This document shows, one piece after another, positions 51,844 to 61,283 of a stretch of DNA of 64,000 nt. Both the position numbers and the translations under genes were made by a program. This DNA comes from Sphingomonas sp. Leaf242 (GTDB taxonomy: Bacteria; Pseudomonadota; Alphaproteobacteria; Sphingomonadales; Sphingomonadaceae): assembly GCF_001422045.1 (NCBI RefSeq), contig NZ_LMLW01000007.1, forward strand, positions 372,001 through 436,000. The letters run 5' to 3'. The notes beneath the pieces are model-generated. The model had not been told where the DNA came from. It was given only the letters and a program-made list of their open reading frames with translations, and searched no databases. The number at the start of each line of letters is the position of its first letter. The stretch's first letter is position 1.

Positions 51844-52470
51844 ATGTTAACGCTCCACCACCTGAACTACTCGCGCTCGATCCGCGTGCTGTGGCTGCTC
51901 GAAGAGCTCGGTATCGAATATGACCTCGTCAAATACGAGCGCGACGAGAATTTCCGCGCGCCGGCTGCGCTGAAGGCGATCCATCCGCTCGGCAAGGCGC
52001 CGGTGCTGGTCGACGGCGACCTGACGCTGGCCGAGAGCGCGCCGATCCTGTCGTACATCGACGCGCGGTACGGCGACCGCCGCTTCTCGCCGCCGATCGA
52101 TAGCGATGCCGCCGCGATCCACGACGAGTGGCTGCAATATGTCGAAAGCTCGGCCGCGCTGCCGATCATGATGACGATGTTCGGCAAGCGGATGGGCGGG
52201 CTGCCCGACGGCCTGACCAAGTTCACCGGCCTCGAAGTGACCAGGACGCTCGACTATATCGGCGCAGGCGTCGGCGACGGCCCGTATCTGATGGGCGAGC
52301 AGCTGATGCTCGCGGATATCCAGATGTGCTACATGCTGGCGATCGCGGAAAGCACGGGGTTGCTCGTCGAGCATCCGGCCGTTCAGGCGTATCTTGATCG
52401 GCTCCGTGCCCGCCCGGCCTTCGTTGCCGCTACCGAGATCGGCGGCCCGCTGATGCCCGCCCGTCGCTGA
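51844..52470 (+). CDS. Glutathione S-transferase
   Basis: 208 residues; ATG at 51844 with GAAGGA upstream. The N-terminal thioredoxin-like domain has LTLHHLNYSRSIRVLWLLEE (the Ser likely at the glutathione-activating position) and GKAPVLVDGDLTLAESAPIL (cis-Pro and Glu-Ser of the G-site). An all-helical C-terminal domain follows. It conjugates or reduces xenobiotics using glutathione; substrate unknown. Next to a disulfide oxidoreductase, so a detoxification context is possible. Confidence 0.9.
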   Translation: MLTLHHLNYSRSIRVLWLLEELGIEYDLVKYERDENFRAPAALKAIHPLGKAPVLVDGDLTLAESAPILSYIDARYGDRRFSPPIDSDAAAIHDEWLQYVESSAALPIMMTMFGKRMGGLPDGLTKFTGLEVTRTLDYIGAGVGDGPYLMGEQLMLADIQMCYMLAIAESTGLLVEHPAVQAYLDRLRARPAFVAATEIGGPLMPARR

Positions 52471-52478
52471 TCTCCGGC

Positions 52479-52511
52479 CCCGACATCCCGGCCGTTCGCC
52501 GGGATGTCGGG
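52479..52511. terminator. Strong bidirectional hairpin between GST and GH97 genes
   Basis: CCCGACATCCCGGC (52479-52492) and GCCGGGATGTCGGG (52498-52511) form 14 perfect pairs around CGTTC. It sits exactly in the 49-base gap between convergent genes, so it probably terminates both. No U-run is present, as is common in GC-rich genomes. Confidence 0.7.
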
Positions 52512-52519
52512 ACCTAAGC

Positions 52520-54604
52520 TCACCGCGCCTTCAATCGGATCGCCTCGCCACCACCAGGGGCGAGTGGCAGGGTCAAAGTGTCGCCCTTGCGGACGGTCTT
52601 CGTCTCGATCGTGATCGAATGGCGCGCATCGGTCTTGTAGTCTGCGCCCGGACCATCACGGTAAATCTGCGCGGTGTAGCTCTTGCCGGCGTCGAGGAAA
52701 TCGAGTGCGACCGTCAGCGTGCGCGGGTTTTCGTCGGTGACGCTGCCGAGATACCAGTCGTTCGACTTGCGATCCTTTCGAGCGAAAGTGACGTAGTCGC
52801 CGACTTCGCCGTTCAGGACGCGCGTGTCGGACCAGTCGGTCGGCACGTCCTTGATGAACTGGAACGCGGCGGGATACTTCGCGTAATTCTCGGGCGTGTC
52901 CGCGGCCATCACGACGGGCGAATACAGCACGACGTACAGCGCGAGCTGCTTGGCGATCGTCGACAGGATGTCGCTGTTGTCCGACCCCTTGAGGCTCAGC
53001 ACGCCGGGCGTGAAGTCCATCGGCCCTTCGAGCATCCGCGTGAAGGCGAGGTTGGCCTCGTGCTCGGGCGGGTTCTTGCCGGCCCAGCTGTTATATTCCA
53101 TGCCCCGCGAGCCTTCGCGCGCGATCCAGTTGGGATAGGTGCGGCGCAGGCCGGTGTCCTTGACCGGCTCGTGGCTGTCGATCGAAACCTTGTACTTCGC
53201 CGCCGTCGTGACGACCCGCGTGTAATGGTTCACCATCCACTGGCCCTCGTGCCATTCGCGGTGCTGCGAGCCATCGGGGTCGACGCGTTCGATCTGGCCG
53301 GCGTCGGTGACATAGCCGGTCTTGACCGCGGGAATGCCGTGATCGCGCGCATAGCCGAACGACCGGTCGAGCTGGCTGTCGTAGTGGCTGGCCGAGCCGC
53401 CGGTCTCGTTGTGGCCGATCAGGTACACGCCCTTCGCCTCGGCGTATTTCGCGAGAACGTTGGCGTCGAAGTCGGGGGTCGGCGTGTCGAACTGCATCGC
53501 GTTGCCATCGCCGAACCAGTCGCCATCCCAGCCGACGTTCCAGCCCTCGACCAGTACGCCCGGGATCTTGTTGGCGCTCGCGAAGTCGATGTAGCTCTTC
53601 ACGTGCGCGGTGGTGGCGCCGTGCTGCGGACCGGTCGCCCAGCTCCACTTGCCGGTGATCATGTTCCACCACACGCCGACGAACTTGCCGGGCTTCACCC
53701 AGCTGACGTCGCCGAGCTTGTTCGGCTCGTTGAGGTTGAGCTCCAGGTGGCTCATGTAGAGGCCGGGTGCGTCGTCCGACAGGATCAGCGTGCGCCACGG
53801 CGTCGCGAACGGCCCGGTGCGCGTGACCTTCGGCGCGCCGGCGCCGGGGGTGAGGACCGCCTTCAGCGTGTTGCCCTCGACCTTGGCGACGTTCATCCCG
53901 GCATAGTCGGTCAGCGCCGCCTCGTGCAGCGCGACGTGCGTGCCGCTGGCGAGCTTCATCGTGATCGGCGTGGCGGCGGTGCCGACCCCGGTCAGCGGCG
54001 TGCGGTTGTAGAGATACTCCTCGCGGTTCCACTCGAACGCCGGCTTCCACCACGCGGTCGCATCCTCCGCGAACGCGAACTGCGTCAGTTCCTCGGCGAT
54101 GTTGATCGTCTTGAAGTTCGGCTGCTGCGGAAATTCGTAGCGGAAGCCGACGCCGTCGTCCTGCAGGCGGAACACGACGTCGATCGCGCGCTTCAGGCGA
54201 TCGGTCTCGACCAGGCGGACGCGCATCTCGGTATGGTTGTCGCGGATCGACTTCCACTCGCCCCAGGGCTGAGTCCAGGTCGAGTCCGCCTTGTTGCGGG
54301 TGATGCTCTCGATCTTGAGGTGACGGTCGAACTTGGGCGCGTCGGTGAAGAGGAAGCCGAGGCGCGACGGGCTGACGATCAACTCACCCTTGCGCGTGAT
54401 GCTGTAGCTCGCCTTGCCCTCGCCGTCGGTCGCCACGGTGACGACGATGCTGCCGTCGGGCGAGGTTGCTATCGCGTTCGGGATCGTCGGCGCGGGCTGC
54501 GGCTTGATCGTCTCGTTGGAGGTCGGGGCAGGGGCAGCGTCCTGCGCGAAGGCGGGCGTCGCGATCAGCGCGGCGGAGAGCAGAAGGAAGGTCTTCATGA
54601 TCAT
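52520..54604 (-). CDS. Periplasmic GH97 alpha-glucosidase (SusB-like)
   Basis: 694 residues from ATG at 54604 (MIMKTFLLLSAALIATPAFA, signal peptide), with AAGGA upstream and ATGA overlap with the alpha-glucosidase stop. GH97 N-terminal beta-sandwich, then the catalytic barrel: VLVEGWNVGWDGDWFGDG, HNETGG (E400), SHEPVKDTG (E479), and AREGSRGMEYNSW (E502). Retention of these glutamates suggests the inverting SusB-type mechanism rather than the retaining alpha-galactosidase branch. It trims maltodextrins to glucose. Last gene of the maltodextrin operon. Confidence 0.88.
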   Translation of the reverse strand: MIMKTFLLLSAALIATPAFAQDAAPAPTSNETIKPQPAPTIPNAIATSPDGSIVVTVATDGEGKASYSITRKGELIVSPSRLGFLFTDAPKFDRHLKIESITRNKADSTWTQPWGEWKSIRDNHTEMRVRLVETDRLKRAIDVVFRLQDDGVGFRYEFPQQPNFKTINIAEELTQFAFAEDATAWWKPAFEWNREEYLYNRTPLTGVGTAATPITMKLASGTHVALHEAALTDYAGMNVAKVEGNTLKAVLTPGAGAPKVTRTGPFATPWRTLILSDDAPGLYMSHLELNLNEPNKLGDVSWVKPGKFVGVWWNMITGKWSWATGPQHGATTAHVKSYIDFASANKIPGVLVEGWNVGWDGDWFGDGNAMQFDTPTPDFDANVLAKYAEAKGVYLIGHNETGGSASHYDSQLDRSFGYARDHGIPAVKTGYVTDAGQIERVDPDGSQHREWHEGQWMVNHYTRVVTTAAKYKVSIDSHEPVKDTGLRRTYPNWIAREGSRGMEYNSWAGKNPPEHEANLAFTRMLEGPMDFTPGVLSLKGSDNSDILSTIAKQLALYVVLYSPVVMAADTPENYAKYPAAFQFIKDVPTDWSDTRVLNGEVGDYVTFARKDRKSNDWYLGSVTDENPRTLTVALDFLDAGKSYTAQIYRDGPGADYKTDARHSITIETKTVRKGDTLTLPLAPGGGEAIRLKAR

Positions 54605-56235
54605 GCGATCCTTTCGGCGACGAGGGCCGCGTATGAGCCGAGGGTCCAGCCCTCTACAATGTTGACGGTATCGCGCACGCGCCAGCCGTCGGGCTGGGCA
54701 GGGCGCCATTCGGTGGGGTCGGCGGCCATGTTGAACACGCAGAGCATAGTCTCGCCATCGGCACGACGTTCGAACGCGAGCACGGAGGACGAGACCTCGA
54801 CCAGCGTCAGGTCGCCGATCGCCAGCGCCGGGCTTGCCTTGCGCAGTGCGAGCAGGCGGCGGGTGAAGTGGAGCAGCGAGTCCGGGTCGCCTTCCTGACG
54901 ATCGACTGCGAGCGCAGCATGATCGCCGCCGACTGGCAGCCAAGGCGTCGCGTTCGAGAAGCCGGCGTTGCGCGCGTCGGCGATCCACGGCATCGGCGTT
55001 CGTGCTCCGTCGCGCGACAGAGTCAGCGGCCAGTTGGCGATCGCTTCGGGATCCTGGAGCAGGTCGAACGGTACTTCGACCTGGGTCAGGCCGAGTTCCT
55101 CGCCGTAATACAGGAAGATGTTGCCGCGCAGGCAGACGAGCAGCAGCATCTTCATCCGCGCGAACGCGTCGCGGTTGCCGATGTCGACCCAGCGCGAGAC
55201 GGCACGGGGGGCGTCGTGGTTCTCGAACGCCCAGCTCGGCCAGCCGAGATCGGCGTCCGCGGGCCATAGCAGGATCGCGTCCGCCACCGTCTTCGGATCG
55301 AGCGCGGAGGCGTAGAGGAAGTCGAAGCCGTACGCGCTGTTCAGCCGGGTGTTGCCCCGTGTGAAGAGCTTCATCTCGCGGTCGCTGTCCGCACCGCCGA
55401 CCTCCGCCACGGTGAAACGGTCGCCGTATCCATCGATCAACCGCCGCAGTCGTTCGAGGAAAAGCGGGATGTCCGGATGGCTCTGGTTGTGGACATGCGC
55501 CTGGTAATCGAACGGCCGCGTCTTGAGGCTGTTGTCGCTCGCCGGCGGGTTATCGGTCAGCGCCGGATCATGCATCGTGAAGTTGATCGCATCGAGCCGG
55601 AAGCCGTCGACGCCGCGATCGAGCCAGAACTTCGCGGTATCGACGATCTCGTCCTGGACGTCGGCGTCGTGGACGTGAAGCTGCGGCTGTTCCTTCAGGA
55701 AATTGTGCAGGTAATATTGCCGACGGCGCGCGTCCCAGGTCCAGGCGGGGCCGCCGAACACCGACTGCCAATTCGATGGCGGGCTGCCATCGGGCTTGGC
55801 GTCGGCCCAGACGTACCAGTTCGCCTTCGGGTTGGTGCGCGACGAGCGGCTCTCGACGAACCAGGGATGTTCGTCCGACGTGTGGCTGTAGACCTGGTCG
55901 ATGATGATCTTCAGCCCGAGCGCATGGGCGCGGGCGATCAGCGCGTCGAAATCGGCGAGCGTGCCGAAGATCGGGTCGACATCGCGGTAGTTCGCAACGT
56001 CATAGCCGAAATCCTTCATCGGCGACGTGAAGAACGGCGACAGCCACACGGCATCGACGCCGAGGCTGGCGACGTAGTCGAGATGGCGGGTGATGCCGGG
56101 CAGGTCGCCGATCCCGTCGTCGTTGGAATCCGCGAAACTGCGCGGATAGATCTGGTAGATCGTCGCGCCCTTCCACCACGGGCGATCCTTGGCGTGGTGA
56201 TCGGCGGTAACCGGCAACAAGGCAGTGTCAGGCAT
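54601..56235 (-). CDS. GH13 alpha-glucosidase
   Basis: 544 residues. ATG at 56235 shares one base with the amylase stop (TGATG) and has GGAG eight bases away; a TTG one codon earlier is also possible. GH13 regions: DQVYSHTSDEHPWF (I), GFRLDAINF with the nucleophile Asp (II), TVAEVGGADSD with the acid Glu (III), and WAFENHDAPR (IV). No signal peptide, so it is likely cytoplasmic: it splits imported maltose and maltodextrins, acting after the MFS transporter. Typical of oligo-1,4/1,6-glucosidases. Confidence 0.92.
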   Translation of the reverse strand: MPDTALLPVTADHHAKDRPWWKGATIYQIYPRSFADSNDDGIGDLPGITRHLDYVASLGVDAVWLSPFFTSPMKDFGYDVANYRDVDPIFGTLADFDALIARAHALGLKIIIDQVYSHTSDEHPWFVESRSSRTNPKANWYVWADAKPDGSPPSNWQSVFGGPAWTWDARRRQYYLHNFLKEQPQLHVHDADVQDEIVDTAKFWLDRGVDGFRLDAINFTMHDPALTDNPPASDNSLKTRPFDYQAHVHNQSHPDIPLFLERLRRLIDGYGDRFTVAEVGGADSDREMKLFTRGNTRLNSAYGFDFLYASALDPKTVADAILLWPADADLGWPSWAFENHDAPRAVSRWVDIGNRDAFARMKMLLLVCLRGNIFLYYGEELGLTQVEVPFDLLQDPEAIANWPLTLSRDGARTPMPWIADARNAGFSNATPWLPVGGDHAALAVDRQEGDPDSLLHFTRRLLALRKASPALAIGDLTLVEVSSSVLAFERRADGETMLCVFNMAADPTEWRPAQPDGWRVRDTVNIVEGWTLGSYAALVAERIA

Positions 56236-58052
56236 CAACGAATCTCCGCGGCGCAGACGGCATAGCCGAACGCAGGCAGCGTCATCATGACACTGCCGGG
56301 TGCGGCTGCGCGTGGTGCGCAGGTGCCGGCGAGCGTGGCGAAACGGGTCGAGCCGGGCTCGACCTGCACCGGCAGTGTGAGCGGCTTGGCCGAGGTGTTG
56401 AATGCCAGCAGGATTTCCGCGCCGGTGGATGGGTCGAAGCGCGAGACGCCCAGCAGCCCCGGCGTTTCGCTCCGGCTGCGGATCAGCGTACGACCGCGCG
56501 TCAGGGCAGGGTGCGTGATGCGGACCTTCGACAGGTCCGCGATCTCGCGAAACAGCGGGTTCGTCTCGCCGAAGCTGTCGGTCGCAGTGGTCTTGGTCGT
56601 GCCGAGCAAGCGGTTGTCGTTGTAGACCGCCACCTTCGACGCGAACATGTCCTCCCGTGCGTCCTGATCGTTGCCGTCGCCGACGAAGCCCTGTTCGTCA
56701 CCCGAATAGATCGTCGGCACGCCGCGCAGCGTCAGCAGCATCGCGTTCGACAGCAGGACGCGCTTGAGCACCTCGTCGTCGGACGCCTGCGGAAACGCCT
56801 TCCGCACGAACGTGGCGAAGCGGCCGTCATCGTGATTGCCGGTGAAGGTCGGCAGGATCGCCGCGGTGTCGACGCCTTTCGCGTAGAGCACGTCGCCATC
56901 AAGCAACGCCTCGAACGCGTCCGTCCCACGCGTACCGGCAACGGTCTCCACCACCGCCTGGCGGAACGCGAAGTCGAGTACCGCGGGCAGCTTGTCGACT
57001 ATCGTGTGCTGCGCGAGCACCGCGGGGCGGATCTCGTGATCGGAGACTTCGCCGAAGATGTGGAAGTTGGGGATGCCGTTCGCCTGCGCCCGCGTCAGCA
57101 TCGCCGGGACGAACTGCGCCCAGAATTCGGGGTTCACGTGGCGCGCGGTATCGATCCGGAAGCCGTCGACCTTGAACCGGTCGATCCACGATCCGATGAT
57201 GTCGATCATGCCGCTCACGACGCGCGGGTTCTCGGTCATCACGTCGTCGAGCCCCGAGAAGTCGCCCATCGTCGAACTCTCGTTCGTGAAGGTCGAGTCA
57301 CCGCGGTTGTGGTAGTAGATCGGGTCGTTGAGCCATGCCGGCACCTTCACCGTCCGCTCGGCGGCGGGCACGTAGGGCGTGTAGGCGTAGGTCGTATCGG
57401 TGAGCTTGGCGAAGTTCGCCGTTGTCTCGACGCCGTCGCCGACGAACCCGCCGTTGATCGCCTTGCCGCCAAGGCCGCCCTTGCGCTGGTACGGGTAGGT
57501 CGCGCGGTCGCGGTACGGGCAGGGCAAGCCGACCGAGCACTCGCGGTACTGGATCACGTCGGCGGTGTGGTTGATGATGATGTCCATATACACCTTCATC
57601 CCGCGCGCGTGCGCCGCGTCGACGAAGGCGGTCATGTCGGCGTTGGTGCCGAGATGCGGGTCGACCTGCGTGAAGTCGGTGATCCAGTATCCGTGATAGC
57701 CCGCGGACTCGTGGCCCGGCGAACCCTGCACCGCCTTGTTCTTGAAGATCGGCCCGAGCCAGATCGCGGTCGCGCCGAGATGCTGGATATAGTCGAGTCG
57801 CCTGGTCAGCCCCTTGAGGTCGCCGCCGTGATAGAAGCCCTTGGCGGTCGGATCATAGCCGGTCCTTAGACGATCGCCCGCGATCCCGCCGCGATCGTTA
57901 CTTGGATCGGCATTCTCGAACCGATCCGGCAGGACGAAGTAGATCACCTCGTCCTGCGGCAGGCGCGCGCGATAGTCGGTTTTCGCACTCTGCGCCGTCG
58001 CTGGAATAGCGGTGGCGCACAGCAGCGCGGAGAGGATCAGCGACTTGATCAT
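56235..58052 (-). CDS. Secreted GH13 alpha-amylase
   Basis: 605 residues with a signal peptide (MIKSLILSALLCATAIPATA) and AAGGA ribosome site. Catalytic regions: DIIINHTADV (I), DGFRIDTARHVNPEF with nucleophile Asp (II), IFGEVSD (III), FTGNHDDGRF (IV); a C-terminal beta domain ends PAFGYAVCAAEIR. It hydrolyses starch or cyclodextrin-like oligomers in the periplasm or outside. It follows the TonB receptor gene after a 90-base gap containing a strong stem-loop. Confidence 0.92.
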   Translation of the reverse strand: MIKSLILSALLCATAIPATAQSAKTDYRARLPQDEVIYFVLPDRFENADPSNDRGGIAGDRLRTGYDPTAKGFYHGGDLKGLTRRLDYIQHLGATAIWLGPIFKNKAVQGSPGHESAGYHGYWITDFTQVDPHLGTNADMTAFVDAAHARGMKVYMDIIINHTADVIQYRECSVGLPCPYRDRATYPYQRKGGLGGKAINGGFVGDGVETTANFAKLTDTTYAYTPYVPAAERTVKVPAWLNDPIYYHNRGDSTFTNESSTMGDFSGLDDVMTENPRVVSGMIDIIGSWIDRFKVDGFRIDTARHVNPEFWAQFVPAMLTRAQANGIPNFHIFGEVSDHEIRPAVLAQHTIVDKLPAVLDFAFRQAVVETVAGTRGTDAFEALLDGDVLYAKGVDTAAILPTFTGNHDDGRFATFVRKAFPQASDDEVLKRVLLSNAMLLTLRGVPTIYSGDEQGFVGDGNDQDAREDMFASKVAVYNDNRLLGTTKTTATDSFGETNPLFREIADLSKVRITHPALTRGRTLIRSRSETPGLLGVSRFDPSTGAEILLAFNTSAKPLTLPVQVEPGSTRFATLAGTCAPRAAAPGSVMMTLPAFGYAVCAAEIR

Positions 58053-58089
58053 GGAGCGTCCTTTTGCGGGGATGTCGGTACTGCCCCAT

Positions 58090-58135
58090 GATCGCCGCGC
58101 GCTGCACCCGAACCGGTGCGAAGCGCGCAGCGATC
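58090..58135 (-). terminator. Intercistronic stem-loop between TonB receptor and amylase
   Basis: A 14-base stem with one mismatch (58090-58103 with 58122-58135) encloses a second GCACC/GGTGC stem (58104-58108 with 58115-58119). It lies 8 bases past the receptor stop. It may stop part of the transcription or protect the receptor mRNA, making more receptor than enzymes. Confidence 0.6.
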
Positions 58136-58142
58136 GGTCGGA

Positions 58143-61025
58143 TCAGAACTTGAAGGTCGCACCGGCGAGGAAGCGGCGGCCATATTTCTGATAGTCGATG
58201 ATCTCGTTCGTGTTGGTGCCATTGATCGTCACGAACGGCTCGTTGGTCAGGTTCTGGCCCTGCACATAGAGCGAGACGCCCTTCAGCATGCCGGTCGAGA
58301 TGTCGTAGCCGAGCTGGCCGTCGATGATCATCTCACCCGCCGCGCGACGGCGAACCAGGTTCGCACCGAAGCCCGACAGCTCACCGACGAAAGTCGACCG
58401 GTAGCGCAGACTGCCGCGTGCCGAGAAACCCCATTTCTCGAAATAGGCGGTGCCGTTGGCGACCCAGCGCGAATAGCCTGGGATATCTTCCGCGCGGCCG
58501 CCCGGCGTCGGGACGATCTCGGTCTTGGTGTATGAACCACCGCCGGTCAGGCCGAAGCCGTCGAGCGCGGAGACGATCTCGCCGATCGGCAGCGTTCCCG
58601 CCAGCTCGACGCCGTAGATGTTGCCGCCAACGCCGTTGATCGGGACGGTCGCGGTGCCGATCGTCGGAACGGCGCCGGGCGCGTTCGACGGCAGCGGATA
58701 GCCCGCGTAATCGAAGCCGGGGTTCGCGATGGTGTACACGAAGCTTTTCAGCTGCTTGTAGAAGCCCTGCACCGCCAGATACCCGCGGTTGCCGAAATAC
58801 TTCTCGACCGTGACGTCGTACGAGTTCGAGCGGATCGGGCGCAGATACGGGTTGCCGCCGGTGCCGGTCAGGATGCCCTGCGCGGCGTCATAGCCGTAGG
58901 CGAGCGCGACGCGCATATCGTCGAGGCGCGGACGCTGCATCTGGCGCGCCGCGGCCGCGCGGATCACGATATCGCTCGGGAAGCGCAGCGCCAGGTTCAC
59001 GCTCGGCAGGATGTCGATATATTCTGCGCCGCGCGTCACCGGGATCAACCCGCCATTGGCGACGACGTTGCCCGACGACTTCTGATTGGTGAAGACTCCT
59101 TGCACGCCGGCGTTGCCGGTCAGCTCGGCCGATCCGATCGACTGTTTGATGTTCGCCTGCAGGTACGACGTCATGATCCGTTCCTGGATCGAATACCCCT
59201 TGGCGACGACATCGAGATTATTGTTGTTCGACGACAGCCGGTACACGCCGGCATCGAGCAGCGCAGTCGGATCGTAGCTCAGGATCGGGCCGAGCCCCAG
59301 ATACGCCAGGTTGGTCGGCTTCAGCTGATACTGCGTCGGCAGCGTCTGCTCCAACGCACCGTTCGCGAGCTGCACGAGCGCCTCGTTCGGCGTCAGCGAC
59401 TTGTTGCGATCGGTGTAGTTGAGGCCGAACTTGACGCTCGAGATCGGGCTGTCGAGTTCGCGCTCGATCTCGACGCGGTACTGCTTCAGATCGTCGACGA
59501 TGTGGCGGTCGTTGTAATAGCCGGCCTGCACGTTCGCGCCGCCCCAGCCGAGCGGATCGGTCAGCCTGATCAGGCCCGGATCGGAATAGTTGAGCGTCGG
59601 GCTGAAGGCGGTCCCGGTACTGCCCGAGGTGAAGCCGATCGTGTCCTGCGCGCCGACGCCCTGACCATAGCCGGTCCCCGAATAGGTCTCGAGCACGGTC
59701 TCGTCGCGGGTCGTGCGCGACAGGCTCAGATCGATCTGCGCGTTCCAGCCATCGGCGCCTTCGTACCGACCGTTATAGCCGAACGAATAGAGCTTGGCCT
59801 TGCGTTCGAAGCTGTCGTTGCGGACGACACCCTCGACGCCGCGGAACGATCCGTTGGTGACCAGCCCGTTGGTGACCGTCGTTACCGACGGAATCGTCGT
59901 CGCTGCGCCGAAACCGAGCGGCAGTTCGATGCCGCGCTTGATCTGGTCGTCGTTGAAATCGGAGTAGAAGCCATCGAGCGTGGCGGTGAACTCGGGCACC
60001 GGCTTCCATTCCACCGTGCCCTGCAACCCGAGGCGCTTCAGGTTGGTCGAGGTCACGTAGGACTTGGAGCCGCCGATGATGTCGACGGGCTGATTGTTGA
60101 AGGTGCCGCCGGCATAACCCCAGGCGTTGAACTCCTGGATCTGGTACGGCTCGTCGAGATACGAGGCGGACAGCGCGACGCCGAGCGTGTCGTTGAAGAA
60201 CTGATCGACGTAGGTGCCCGTGACGCGGTAGCCCTTGTCCTTCGAGCCCGCATTGAGCTTGCCGATATCGGCGTAGGTGCCGCGGCCGCCGACCGAGATC
60301 ACGCGCTTGCCGTATTCGATCGGGCGGATCGTGCGAAGGTCGACGGTGCCCGACAGGCCCTGGCCGATCAGCGACGCGTTAGCGGTCTTGTAGACCAGCA
60401 CCTGGTTGATGACCTCGGCGGGGTATTGATCATATTCGACCGCGCGGTTGTCGCCGGTCGACGTCTGCTCGCGACCGTTCAGCAGCGTGGTCGAGAAGTC
60501 GGGCGAGAAGCCGCGGATCGAGATGCTGTTCGAGCGACCGTTGACCCGCTGCGAGGTGAGACCGGGCAGGCGGGCGATCGACTCCGCGATCGAGGCGTCG
60601 GGCAGCTTGCCGATGTCTTCCGCCGAGATCGACTCGACGACCTGATCGCGGGACTTCTTTTCGGCGACTGCGTTTTCGAGGCTGCGACGGAAACCGGTGA
60701 CGACGATTGCGGCATCTTCAGGCGTCCCGCCCGCATCCTGCACGGCGCCCGATACGGCCTGTGCGGTCGCTTCGTTCTGCGCCGGTGTTACGTCACCGGT
60801 CACGGCAGCGTTGTCGGCACGGCGCTGGGCGGCACCGGGTGCCTCGTTGGGATTGGCGGCGGTCGACGAACTCGCGGCAGGGTCGGGAACCTTGGTCCCG
60901 GCGTTCACGTCCTGCGCGAACGCGGTACCGGCGAACAATATCGCGACGCCAAGCGACGCGCTGCTGGCCGAAAGCTTCAGGATGGCGCGTGCGGCAGTAG
61001 CCGACGCACGAGTGCGAGCCGTCAT
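58143..61025 (-). CDS. TonB-dependent receptor for maltodextrins (Caulobacter MalA type)
   Basis: 960 residues from ATG at 61025 (GGGGAGGA upstream). Signal peptide ending near GTAFAQ, then an unusual 70-residue Ala/Asn/Pro-rich segment before the TonB box/plug (IVVTGFRRSLENAVAEK, KLPDASIAESIARLPGL, ISIRGFSPDFSTTLLNGRE), and a large barrel ending FLAGATFKF. This is the TonB-Xanth-Caul receptor subfamily used for oligosaccharide import. Gene context (amylases, LacI) points to maltodextrins. Confidence 0.9.
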   Translation of the reverse strand: MTARTRASATAARAILKLSASSASLGVAILFAGTAFAQDVNAGTKVPDPAASSSTAANPNEAPGAAQRRADNAAVTGDVTPAQNEATAQAVSGAVQDAGGTPEDAAIVVTGFRRSLENAVAEKKSRDQVVESISAEDIGKLPDASIAESIARLPGLTSQRVNGRSNSISIRGFSPDFSTTLLNGREQTSTGDNRAVEYDQYPAEVINQVLVYKTANASLIGQGLSGTVDLRTIRPIEYGKRVISVGGRGTYADIGKLNAGSKDKGYRVTGTYVDQFFNDTLGVALSASYLDEPYQIQEFNAWGYAGGTFNNQPVDIIGGSKSYVTSTNLKRLGLQGTVEWKPVPEFTATLDGFYSDFNDDQIKRGIELPLGFGAATTIPSVTTVTNGLVTNGSFRGVEGVVRNDSFERKAKLYSFGYNGRYEGADGWNAQIDLSLSRTTRDETVLETYSGTGYGQGVGAQDTIGFTSGSTGTAFSPTLNYSDPGLIRLTDPLGWGGANVQAGYYNDRHIVDDLKQYRVEIERELDSPISSVKFGLNYTDRNKSLTPNEALVQLANGALEQTLPTQYQLKPTNLAYLGLGPILSYDPTALLDAGVYRLSSNNNNLDVVAKGYSIQERIMTSYLQANIKQSIGSAELTGNAGVQGVFTNQKSSGNVVANGGLIPVTRGAEYIDILPSVNLALRFPSDIVIRAAAARQMQRPRLDDMRVALAYGYDAAQGILTGTGGNPYLRPIRSNSYDVTVEKYFGNRGYLAVQGFYKQLKSFVYTIANPGFDYAGYPLPSNAPGAVPTIGTATVPINGVGGNIYGVELAGTLPIGEIVSALDGFGLTGGGSYTKTEIVPTPGGRAEDIPGYSRWVANGTAYFEKWGFSARGSLRYRSTFVGELSGFGANLVRRRAAGEMIIDGQLGYDISTGMLKGVSLYVQGQNLTNEPFVTINGTNTNEIIDYQKYGRRFLAGATFKF

Positions 61026-61120
61026 GGTATTCCTCCCCTGGTCCCGGTTGGCGTCTTCGAGCGCCTCGGGCATGTAACTGTACCGTCATTGGAATTTTGT
61101 CGGGTCGAAGGGAAGTCGAC

Positions 61121-61137
61121 TACATACGTATTCAATA
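61121..61137. promoter_or_regulatory. Candidate LacI-family operator
   Basis: The near-palindrome TACATACGTATTCA (centre ATACGTAT) lies in the 258-base gap between the divergent receptor and lacI genes, 96 bases upstream of the receptor start. Its CG-centred form suits LacI-family regulators. It may control both directions. Confidence 0.45.
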
Positions 61138-61283
61138 CGGCCGTTGCGGACGTGTTGCCCGCGCGCCACATATTCGATGGGGCCGAGGATGAAACCGACC
61201 GGCGTTGACGGCGCGTGCGTTCTGCGCTGTGTCTTGCCGGTACCGCCCGCCGATCGAGCGAGCACACCGAGGATGCCCGTCAC

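Noticed and set aside
52619..54898. 759-residue plus-strand frame opposite GH97, and similar long frames at 56511-57869 and 59100-61208
   Set aside because: All are antisense to clear enzymes or receptors and show no recognisable fold.
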